Source of the DNA: Maribacter sp.
Lineage (GTDB): Bacteria; Bacteroidota; Bacteroidia; Flavobacteriales; Flavobacteriaceae
NCBI GenBank assembly: GCA_030730545.1
Contig: JANQUX010000234.1
Span: 555-5,934, forward strand
Reading direction: 5' to 3'
DNA length: 5,380 bases
How positions within the stretch are numbered: the first letter of the stretch is position 1; each line of letters begins with the position of its first letter. Below the pieces are notes generated by a model. The model searched no databases and had not been told where the DNA came from. It worked only from the letters and a program-made list of their open reading frames with translations. Below are positions 1-5,380 of the stretch, in pieces. Made by a program: the position numbers and the translations under genes.

Positions 1-202
1 ATTTAAGTGTTTGAGTACTGTATATAATACAACAGTTTCTTGTATCATTAAACAACAGATACATGTATACATATATTTTTTTTCAAATTTTATTTTTCGT
101 CATTATATTTACTTAATTTATGTCATGTCTTAGTAATGTCTACTGTATATCATTTTCATATATTATTCAACATTATAATTTTTTTTAATCTGATAACATT
201 AA

Positions 203-227
203 AAGCTGCAGCTTAAAGGTCTTTAAG
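203..227. repeat. Two overlapping inverted repeats
   Basis: Positions 203-214 form the perfect 12-bp palindrome AAGCTGCAGCTT. Positions 212-227 form a second inverted repeat, CTTAAAG-GT-CTTTAAG, with 7-bp arms and a 2-nt spacer. The two share bases 212-214, so as RNA they could not both fold fully. No clear T-run follows on the plus strand and only four Ts follow on the minus strand, so a terminator is not well supported. An operator for smpB or a weak terminator of a gene to the left are both possible. Function is unknown. Confidence 0.4.
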
Positions 228-278
228 TATAAAGTAATGTATACAATTAAAATGATAATACATTCATTGAAATGTTCT

Positions 279-286
279 TACTTTTG
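279..286 (+). promoter_or_regulatory. Putative Bacteroidota -7 promoter element for smpB
   Basis: TACTTTTG matches the Bacteroidota/Flavobacterium -7 consensus TAnnTTTG exactly. It ends 6 nt before the ATG at 293, so transcription would begin almost at that codon and give a leaderless or nearly leaderless mRNA. A -33 TTG at the expected 17-23 bp spacing is not present; the only nearby TTG (267-269) is too close. In DNA this AT-rich a chance match is plausible, so the call rests partly on the same motif sitting before the other two transcription units. Confidence 0.35.
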
Positions 287-292
287 CCCCTG

Positions 293-754
293 ATGCAGAA
301 TACAGTCAACATAAAGAACAAAAGAGCCCGTTTTGAATACGAGCTATTAGATAAATACACGGCAGGTATCGTTTTAGCTGGTACTGAAATAAAAGCTATT
401 CGAGAAGGTCGTGCTTCTATTTCAGAAAGCTTCTGTGAGTTTAATGACAGAAATGAACTATTTGTAATTAATATGCAGATAGACGAATATTCTCATGCTT
501 CTCATTTCAATCACAAACCAAAAGCAGAGCGAAAATTATTATTGCAGAAAAGAGAACTTAAAAAGCTCAGTAAAGAGGTTAATACTTCTGGTTTAACCAT
601 TGTACCGCTTAGGGTTTTTGTTAATGAAAAAGGATTTGCAAAAATGCAAGTTGCTTTAGCTAAGGGTAAAAAACTTTACGATAAAAGAGAAACTATGAAA
701 GACCGCGATAATAAGCGAGATTTAGATCGTGTAAAGAAGAATTTCAACAACTAG
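293..754 (+). CDS. smpB: SsrA-binding protein SmpB
   Basis: SmpB binds the tRNA-like part of tmRNA and brings it to ribosomes stalled on broken mRNAs, so that the nascent peptide is tagged for proteolysis. The 153-residue product has the family's usual size and order: the N-terminal NIKNKRARFEYE strand (residues 6-17), the conserved GTEIKAIR block (30-37) at the RNA-binding barrel, RKLLLQKREL (80-89), and the basic C-terminal tail starting GKKLYDKRE (125-133) that enters the decoding path. The frame is also open from an ATG at 272, but that start would add MFLLLPL, which does not fit the family. A putative -7 element (279-286) overlies that extension, so the ATG at 293 is preferred. No Shine-Dalgarno sequence is seen. 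The TAG stop overlaps the stop of convergent pcm. The tmRNA gene is not in this window. Identity is very secure; the start is likely. Confidence 0.96.
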   Translation: MQNTVNIKNKRARFEYELLDKYTAGIVLAGTEIKAIREGRASISESFCEFNDRNELFVINMQIDEYSHASHFNHKPKAERKLLLQKRELKKLSKEVNTSGLTIVPLRVFVNEKGFAKMQVALAKGKKLYDKRETMKDRDNKRDLDRVKKNFNN

Positions 755-1392
755 TTTTTATTCTCTAATAACGGTACAAATCGAAAAGAACCGTATTCTG
801 TCTTTGAAAATTCTTTTTCGGTGGTTCTAATAAATAGGGTCATTATTTGTTCTTCAAATCCGATGGGTATAACTAACCTACCCCCAACTTTTAATTGAGA
901 TAAAAGTGCTTTTGGTACTGAAGGCGCCCCAGCAGTTACAATTATACGGTCGAAAGGTGCTTCTTTAGGCAAGCCTTTATAACCATCGCCAAAAATCACT
1001 TGTTTTGGCCTATAACCCATTTTCTTGAAAAATAAACTGGTTTTCTTGAAAAGCTCTAACTGCCTTTCAATGGTATACACCTTTACTTTTAGTTTTAATA
1101 GAACTGCAGTCTGGTAGCCACTACCTGTACCGATTTCTAATACCTTTTGACCCTCTTCAATCTGTAATAGTTCCGTTTGAAAAGCAACGGTGTACGGGTG
1201 CGAAATAGTCTGGTTTGCGGCAATAGGAAATGCTTTGTTTTGATAGGCATGCCCTTCAAAACTACTGTCCATAAACAAATGCCTAGGTATTTCCTTAACG
1301 GCATCTAGCACTTTTTTATCTGCTATTCCCTTGTCAATCAATATTTGCGCTAGATGGTTGCGCATGCCCCTGTGTTTTAAGGTATCTCTCAA
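751..1392 (-). CDS. pcm: Protein-L-isoaspartate O-methyltransferase
   Basis: This cytosolic enzyme uses S-adenosylmethionine to methylate L-isoaspartyl residues in aged proteins, starting their repair to normal aspartate. The 213-residue product has the full family signature: IPRHLF (35-40), NQTISHPY (60-67) in place of the usual GQTISQP, SAM-binding motif I LEIGTGSGY (85-93), the acidic post-I segment YTIER (106-110), GDGYKG (135-140), DRIIVTAGAP (148-157), GGRLVIPIG (170-178) and the terminal FRFVPL (203-208). The chosen start is a TTG at 1392-1390. The next in-frame ATG (residue 10) would lose the KHRGMR stretch that resembles the conserved N-terminus of flavobacterial homologues, and the frame is closed upstream by a TGA at 1413-1411. 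The gene converges on smpB and diverges from the oxidoreductase operon. A putative -7 element lies at 1419-1412. Identity is secure; the TTG start is probable. Confidence 0.94.
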   Translation of the reverse strand: MRDTLKHRGMRNHLAQILIDKGIADKKVLDAVKEIPRHLFMDSSFEGHAYQNKAFPIAANQTISHPYTVAFQTELLQIEEGQKVLEIGTGSGYQTAVLLKLKVKVYTIERQLELFKKTSLFFKKMGYRPKQVIFGDGYKGLPKEAPFDRIIVTAGAPSVPKALLSQLKVGGRLVIPIGFEEQIMTLFIRTTEKEFSKTEYGSFRFVPLLENKN

Positions 1393-1411
1393 TGGTAGTC
1401 GGTTTGACCAT

Positions 1412-1419
1412 CAAAGTTA
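1412..1419 (-). promoter_or_regulatory. Putative Bacteroidota -7 promoter element for pcm
   Basis: Read on the minus strand this is TAACTTTG, an exact TAnnTTTG match. It ends 19 nt before the TTG start of pcm, predicting a short leader of roughly a dozen nucleotides. A near copy, GAACTTTG, lies 9 bp further upstream (1421-1428), giving a tandem AACTTTG repeat. I see no -33 TTG at the expected spacing, so the call is tentative. Confidence 0.35.
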
Positions 1420-1515
1420 ACAAAGTTCTTTAAACGATGAAGTCCCTATGAAAACTAATCTCATTTTTTTATTAAATTGAAATTATGCAATAGGATAAAA
1501 GTACCTAACTATGTG

Positions 1516-1523
1516 TATTTTTG
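1516..1523 (+). promoter_or_regulatory. Putative -7 promoter element for the oxidoreductase operon
   Basis: TATTTTTG matches TAnnTTTG exactly and ends 15 nt before the ATG at 1539. Transcription would be expected to begin near 1528-1530, downstream of the alternative TTG (1521) and ATG (1524) starts, so the motif favours 1539 as the translation start. No -33 TTG lies within 17-23 bp; the nearest upstream one (1477-1479) is too far. No TAnnTTTG occurs in the later gaps of the run (3401-3424 and 4079-4119), consistent with this being its main promoter. Confidence 0.4.
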
Positions 1524-1538
1524 ATGAAAACAAAGCAA

Positions 1539-2513
1539 ATGTTAAAAGTTGGCGTTTTAGGAGCTGGGCATCTAGGTAAAATTCACCTTAGACTTCTAAA
1601 TGAATCTAAAAAATATGAACTTGTTGGTTTTCATGATGCAGATAGTTCTAATGGAGAAAAAGTAAGTTCAGAGTTCGGATATACCTATTTCAAAAACCTC
1701 GAAGATTTAATCGATGCCGTAGATGTTGTAGATATCGTAACCCCTACTCTTTCGCACTACGAATGCGCAAAGAAATCCATAGAAAAAGGGAAGCATATAT
1801 TTATTGAAAAACCTATAACCCACACTATTGAAGAGGCTAATTCTTTACTTTCATTAGAAGAACAATACGGCGTTAAAGGCCAGGTAGGCCATGTGGAGCG
1901 TTTTAACCCAGCATTTACTTCGGTAAAACACGCTATCAAAAATCCTATGTTCATTGAAGCACATAGATTGGCTGAATTTAACCCTAGAGGCACTGATGTA
2001 CCTGTTGTTTTAGATTTAATGATTCATGACATCGACGCTATTTTAAGTGTGGTAAACTCTGAAGTTATACAGGTTAACGCAAGCGGAGTTTCAGTAATTA
2101 GTCAATCGCCTGATATTGCAAATGCTCGACTAGAGTTTGCAAATGGATGTGTAGCCAATTTAACAGCCAGTAGAATTTCTTTGAAGAATATGAGAAAATC
2201 TCGTTTTTTTCAAAAGGATGCCTATATCTCTGTAGATTTTTTAGAGAAGAAGGTTGAAGTTGTAAAAATGAAAGATGCCCCTAATGTACCAGGAGATTTT
2301 GATATGATTTTACAGAATGCAGAAGGTGTTAAAAAACAGATTTATTTCGAGAACCCAACTGTTGAGGCTAATAATGCCATATTAAACGAACTTGAATCTT
2401 TTGCTGATGCTATTGCAAATAATACGACACCTGTTGTTAGTTTAAAACAAGGAACACAAGCTCTAAAAGTTGCTTTACAAATAATTGCAGCATTTAATTC
2501 AAAGAACATATGA
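1539..2513 (+). CDS. Gfo/Idh/MocA family NAD(P)-dependent oxidoreductase
   Basis: The product is a predicted cytosolic dehydrogenase for a sugar, polyol or nucleotide sugar; the substrate cannot be read from the sequence. Residues 1 to about 120 form a Rossmann domain with the dinucleotide motif GAGHLG (8-13), an acidic β2 end (D33) suggesting NAD preference, TPTLSH (68-73) and the family EKP motif (90-92) with catalytic lysine K91. The C-terminal substrate domain carries GHVERFNPA (117-125) and the D-x3-H pair D159/H163, matching the lysine-Asp-His triad known from inositol dehydrogenase, so the enzyme should be active. At 324 residues it has normal family length. Starts at 1521 (TTG) and 1524 (ATG) are in frame, but they add an unconserved MKTKQ-type leader and lie at the predicted transcription start. 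The stop overlaps the next gene's ATG, implying translational coupling with the acyl-CoA dehydrogenase. UDP-sugar dehydrogenases of the WlbA/GnnA type belong to the same superfamily and are one possible role. Confidence 0.9.
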   Translation: MLKVGVLGAGHLGKIHLRLLNESKKYELVGFHDADSSNGEKVSSEFGYTYFKNLEDLIDAVDVVDIVTPTLSHYECAKKSIEKGKHIFIEKPITHTIEEANSLLSLEEQYGVKGQVGHVERFNPAFTSVKHAIKNPMFIEAHRLAEFNPRGTDVPVVLDLMIHDIDAILSVVNSEVIQVNASGVSVISQSPDIANARLEFANGCVANLTASRISLKNMRKSRFFQKDAYISVDFLEKKVEVVKMKDAPNVPGDFDMILQNAEGVKKQIYFENPTVEANNAILNELESFADAIANNTTPVVSLKQGTQALKVALQIIAAFNSKNI

Positions 2514-3400
2514 ATACAATAGCAGTTATAGGCGCAGGTACTATGGGTAACGGAATTGCCCACGTATTTGCTCAAAACGGATTTCAGGTACACCTTATTG
2601 ATGTTTCTCAAGATGCCTTGGATAAAGGTCTTTCTACAATCGCCAAAAATTTGGACAGAATGGTAGCTAAAGAAAAAATATCTATATCTGATAAAGAAAA
2701 TACTCTAGCGAATATCAAATCTTTTACAGAATTGAAAGTAGGTGTATCAAAGGCTGATCTTGCCATTGAAGCCGCAACAGAGAATGTAACTATAAAACTA
2801 AAAATTTTCAAAGAGCTAGATGACGTTTGTGATGCAAATACCATTTTAGCCTCAAATACGTCTTCTATTTCCATTACTCAAATTGCCGCATCGACCAGCA
2901 GACCTGAAAAAGTTATTGGAATGCATTTTATGAATCCTGTTCCGATTATGACATTGGTCGAGATTATTAGAGGATATAGCACCTCTAACGAAACGACCGA
3001 GGTCATCATGGATCTTTCTAAGAAATTGGGTAAGACCCCAACAGAAGTTAATGACTACCCTGGTTTTGTAGCTAATAGAATTTTAATACCAATGATTAAC
3101 GAGGCAATTGAAACCTTACATCATGGCGTTGCTGGTGTCGAAGAAATAGATACGGTGATGAAATTAGGTATGGCTCACCCAATGGGACCATTGCAGTTGG
3201 CAGATTTTATAGGGTTAGACGTTTGTCTTTCTATTCTTAATGTAATGCATGACGGATTCAAAAATCCGAAATATGCGCCTTCACCATTATTGGTAAATAT
3301 GGTTATGGCGGGTAAAAAAGGAGTAAAATCTGGAGAAGGCTTTTATGATTATTCCACGAGTAGAAAAGCTGAAATCATATCAAGTCAATTTTCTAAATAG
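2510..3400 (+). CDS. hbd: 3-hydroxybutyryl-CoA dehydrogenase
   Basis: This enzyme interconverts (S)-3-hydroxybutyryl-CoA (or another short 3-hydroxyacyl-CoA) and the 3-ketoacyl-CoA with NAD(H), a step in fatty-acid oxidation or butyrate/PHB-type metabolism. The 296-residue product has an N-terminal Rossmann domain with GAGTMG (8-13) and D31 at the end of β2 (NAD rather than NADP), ASNTSSISIT (114-123), HFMNPVPIMTLVEII (139-153), and the helical C-terminal dimer domain opening with PGFVANRIL (184-192). Counting from human HAD, the catalytic residues align as S118, H139, E151 and N189, all present. The family usually ends just after GxGFYDY, seen at 275-281; about 15 extra residues follow. The ATG overlaps the upstream stop as ATGA, and the gene ends in tandem TAG-TAG. 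It stands alone, without thiolase or enoyl-CoA hydratase genes beside it. The activity class is secure; chain-length preference is not. Confidence 0.94.
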   Translation: MNTIAVIGAGTMGNGIAHVFAQNGFQVHLIDVSQDALDKGLSTIAKNLDRMVAKEKISISDKENTLANIKSFTELKVGVSKADLAIEAATENVTIKLKIFKELDDVCDANTILASNTSSISITQIAASTSRPEKVIGMHFMNPVPIMTLVEIIRGYSTSNETTEVIMDLSKKLGKTPTEVNDYPGFVANRILIPMINEAIETLHHGVAGVEEIDTVMKLGMAHPMGPLQLADFIGLDVCLSILNVMHDGFKNPKYAPSPLLVNMVMAGKKGVKSGEGFYDYSTSRKAEIISSQFSK

Positions 3401-3424
3401 TAGCACTTAAGAATTCATAGTTAT

Positions 3425-4078
3425 ATGTCTATAAAAGATAATTTATTAGCCATTAAAAATACCATACCCGATTCGGTAACCTTAGTGGCAGTTTCCAAAA
3501 CCAAGCCTAATTCATATATTCAAGAAGCATATGATGCTGGTCAGCGCATTTTCGGTGAAAATAGGGTTCAAGAAATGACTGAAAAGTGGGAGAATATGCC
3601 AAAAGATATAGAATGGCATATGATAGGTCACCTACAGAGAAACAAAGTAAAGTACATGGCTGAATATGTGTCTTTGGTTCATGGTGTTGACAGCCCTAGA
3701 TTATTGTCAGAAATAAACAAACAAGCAGAAAAACACAACAGAGTTATTTCATGTTTATTACAGGTTCATATAGCAGAAGAGGATACGAAATTTGGGTTTA
3801 ACGAAGAAGAGCTACTTGATTTAGTGGCTAACGAAGAATTTAAAGCTTTTAAAAATGTAAAAATCGTGGGGTTAATGGGCATGGCGACCTTTACTGATAA
3901 CATGGATCAAGTTCGTAGAGAATTTGCTAGCCTAAAATTACTCTTTAACAAACTCAAAAATAATTACACAGATTTTTCGACACTATCAATGGGTATGAGT
4001 GGTGATTATCAAATTGCAATTGAAGAAGGTAGTACCATGGTACGTATAGGAAGTAGTATCTTTGGATCCAGAAATTAA
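3425..4078 (+). CDS. yggS: YggS family PLP-binding protein (PLP homeostasis)
   Basis: This is a single-domain, alanine-racemase-fold protein that binds pyridoxal 5'-phosphate and is known in the family (YggS/YlmE/PROSC) to balance free PLP and amino-acid pools rather than to catalyse a defined reaction. The 217-residue product is close to family length. Visible landmarks are AVSKTKP (22-28), with K25 as the Schiff-base lysine, FGENRVQE (43-50), WHMIGHLQRNK (64-74), KFGF (122-125), GLMGMA (149-154), SMGMSGDY (188-195) and the phosphate-binding end GSTMVRIGSSIFG (202-214). All expected blocks are intact. It follows the hydroxybutyryl-CoA dehydrogenase after 24 nt and precedes the fusion exonuclease by 41 nt, same strand, with no obvious promoter or terminator in either gap. 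No Shine-Dalgarno sequence is seen. Identity is secure. Confidence 0.95.
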   Translation: MSIKDNLLAIKNTIPDSVTLVAVSKTKPNSYIQEAYDAGQRIFGENRVQEMTEKWENMPKDIEWHMIGHLQRNKVKYMAEYVSLVHGVDSPRLLSEINKQAEKHNRVISCLLQVHIAEEDTKFGFNEEELLDLVANEEFKAFKNVKIVGLMGMATFTDNMDQVRREFASLKLLFNKLKNNYTDFSTLSMGMSGDYQIAIEEGSTMVRIGSSIFGSRN

Positions 4079-4119
4079 TACCTCAAAACACCACTACCCC
4101 ATAAATCAGATTATATTAC

Positions 4120-5380
4120 ATGTACGCAATTTTAGATATTGAAACTACAGGAGGGAAATTTAATGAGGAGGGAATCACTGAAATTGCTATTCACAAGTTT
4201 GATGGTCAAAAAGTAGTCGATAAATTTATTAGCCTAGTAAATCCTGAAAAAGAAATACAACCTTTTGTAGTTAAGCTTACGGGTATTAATAGTAAAATGC
4301 TCAGAACGGCGCCAAAATTCTACGAGGTAGCCAAAAGAATTATTGAAATTACCGAAGACACTATTATTGTTGCCCATAATGCGCAATTCGATTATAGAAT
4401 TTTAAGAACTGAATTTAGACGTTTAGGCTACAATTTTGAACGTAAAACTTTATGTACAGTAGACTTATCGAAGCTTTTACTACCTGACGCTGAATCGTAT
4501 AGCCTGGGTAAATTGGTAAGATCCCTAGGCATACCGGTGAGCGATAGACATAGGGCCAACGGCGATGCTCTAGCTACCATAAAACTGTTTAAACTTTTAC
4601 TGGCCAAAGATTCAGAAAAAGTAATTATTAAAGAAACTATACGAAAAGAGACCCAAGGCGAACTCTCAGAAAAACAATTAGATATTGTTAGAGATTTACC
4701 TAATAAAGTAGGTGTCTTCTATATGCATGATAAGGATGGAAATATTATTCACCTTAGTAAAACAAGCGATATAAAAAAAAGGGTCAATCAACTGTTTACC
4801 AAAACAAGTGATAAATCTCGTAAAATTGCAAAAGACACTAAAAAAGTAACTTTTGAACTTACAGGAAATGAACTTATTGCGATTTTAAAAGAACATGAAG
4901 AGCTATTAAAAATTAGACCTAAGTACAGCATAATACCTAAAAAAAGAATGTACAGTCACGCAATCTGCATGACCACAAACATAAATGGATATTACGCTTT
5001 AGAAATAAAACCATATCGAGAATGCAAAGAACCACTAGCTCTTTTTAACGGAGTATTCAGTGCAAAAAATTACTTATATAAAATTACGAAGGATTTCGAA
5101 TTATGCGAAAAAGTGAATGGCATTAGTGAAGCTCGTAAAAATTGTTCTGGTTATGACGATGGCACATGTAAGGGCGCTTGTATTCATAAAGAAAATGTTG
5201 AAGAATATAATGCACGTGTAATTGCTGCAACTACTAAAAACAGCATCAACGGCAACAAGGTTTTAATTATAGATAAAGGACGAGAAATTGGAGAACAGAG
5301 TGCTATTTTAATAAAAAATGGCTCGTTAGTTGGCTTCGGATTCTATGATCTTAACTATCAAATAAATAATATTCATATCT
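4120..5380 (+). CDS. DEDDh exonuclease fused to UvrC-like GIY-YIG/Fe-S region (partial, 3' end missing)
   Basis: An open frame starts at ATG 4120 and runs off the window after 420 codons without a stop. Residues 1 to about 165 are a DnaQ/epsilon-type 3'-5' exonuclease: DIETTG (6-11, D6 and E8), AHNAQFDYRIL (85-95, D91) and HRANGDA (144-150, H144 and D149) supply all DEDDh metal ligands. Residues about 190-275 resemble the UvrC N-terminal GIY-YIG nuclease: LPNKVGVFYM, then HLSKTSDIKKRV (211-222), then a Glu-containing helix and RPKYS (266-270). K214, R221 and E258 match UvrC catalytic positions, but both signature tyrosines and the YIG glycine are changed (F200, H211, S213). Residues 329-354 carry C-x12-C-x7-C-x3-C, the spacing of the UvrC [4Fe-4S] cysteines within one residue. 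DnaQ-UvrC/Cho fusions are a known architecture, probably in DNA repair; a role in this organism is inference. By memory of homologues about 40 residues are missing. Confidence 0.9.
   Translation, partial: MYAILDIETTGGKFNEEGITEIAIHKFDGQKVVDKFISLVNPEKEIQPFVVKLTGINSKMLRTAPKFYEVAKRIIEITEDTIIVAHNAQFDYRILRTEFRRLGYNFERKTLCTVDLSKLLLPDAESYSLGKLVRSLGIPVSDRHRANGDALATIKLFKLLLAKDSEKVIIKETIRKETQGELSEKQLDIVRDLPNKVGVFYMHDKDGNIIHLSKTSDIKKRVNQLFTKTSDKSRKIAKDTKKVTFELTGNELIAILKEHEELLKIRPKYSIIPKKRMYSHAICMTTNINGYYALEIKPYRECKEPLALFNGVFSAKNYLYKITKDFELCEKVNGISEARKNCSGYDDGTCKGACIHKENVEEYNARVIAATTKNSINGNKVLIIDKGREIGEQSAILIKNGSLVGFGFYDLNYQINNIHI

Larger units (their letters stand above)
1..292. other. AT-rich non-coding region upstream of smpB
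   Basis: No credible gene is visible: the ATG-started frames I followed on the plus strand (for example from 64 and 120) close after about 20 codons. The stretch is strongly A+T-rich with long T runs (75-80, 180-186). It holds a 10-bp perfect palindrome ATACATGTAT at 59-68, a 10-bp direct repeat TACTGTATAT at 16-25 and 141-150, and two overlapping inverted repeats at 203-227. It presumably contains the 3' flank of whatever lies to the left and the upstream control region of smpB. I see no tRNA or tmRNA-like structure in it. Confidence 0.6.

Noticed and set aside
23..28. TATAAT resembling an E. coli -10 box
   Set aside because: No -35 at proper spacing, Bacteroidota use a different -7 consensus, and the AT-rich context makes chance matches likely.
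16..150. Repeated TACTGTATAT copies as a possible repeat array
   Set aside because: Only two copies 125 bp apart in very AT-rich DNA; not a CRISPR or other regular array.
771..794. Possible smpB terminator with arms ACGGT/ACCGT
   Set aside because: Arms are only 5 bp, the loop is about 14 nt, and no T-run follows; the position is inside pcm.
1020..1052. 12-bp direct repeat TTTTCTTGAAAA at 1020-1031 and 1041-1052
   Set aside because: It lies in frame within pcm, 21 bp apart, and simply encodes two Phe-Lys-Lys triplets using the same codons; no sign of a mobile or regulatory repeat.
1521..1538. Upstream TTG/ATG starts of the Gfo/Idh/MocA gene
   Set aside because: They add residues not typical before the Rossmann β1 strand and coincide with the predicted promoter; ATG 1524 remains a real alternative.
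1757..1993. 78-codon open frame on the minus strand inside the Gfo/Idh/MocA gene
   Set aside because: It lies wholly antisense to a well-conserved gene, has no recognisable domain and no promoter-like element.
2342..2874. Two minus-strand open frames of 88-89 codons across the oxidoreductase/hbd junction
   Set aside because: Both are antisense to strongly supported coding sequence, with no family resemblance; they are typical shadow frames.

Overview
The window looks like a core-genome stretch of a low-GC member of the Bacteroidota, most probably a marine-type Flavobacteriaceae. Three things point there: the wording of SmpB, the isoaspartate methyltransferase and the DnaQ/UvrC-like fusion protein as I remember their flavobacterial homologues; the lack of Shine-Dalgarno sequences before the genes; and TAnnTTTG hexamers (the Bacteroidota -7 promoter element) just upstream of each of the three presumed transcription-unit starts. 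The family assignment is inference from recognition, not from a search.

Layout. Positions 1-292 are very AT-rich non-coding DNA with short palindromes. smpB (293-754, +) follows and meets pcm (751-1392, -) tail to tail, so that one CTAG holds both stop codons. A divergent intergenic region (1393-1538) separates pcm from a rightward run of four genes: a Gfo/Idh/MocA-type NAD(P)-dependent oxidoreductase (1539-2513), a 3-hydroxybutyryl-CoA dehydrogenase (2510-3400, joined by an ATGA overlap), a YggS-type PLP-binding protein (3425-4078, 24-nt gap) and a DEDDh exonuclease fused to a UvrC-like GIY-YIG/Fe-S region (4120 to beyond the window end, 41-nt gap). No TAnnTTTG element was found in the gaps inside this run, so it is probably one operon.

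How the genes relate. smpB (ribosome rescue with tmRNA) and pcm (repair of damaged aspartyl residues) are both quality-control functions, but they are transcribed convergently. The four-gene run mixes sugar or polyol oxidoreduction, acyl-CoA metabolism, PLP homeostasis and DNA processing, and no single pathway is obvious.

I found no mobile element, CRISPR array, RNA gene or defence island. The window is mostly ordinary. The points most worth a second look are the altered GIY-YIG residues in the fusion nuclease, set against fully kept UvrC-type cluster cysteines, and the repeated -7 promoter pattern that helps choose start codons.
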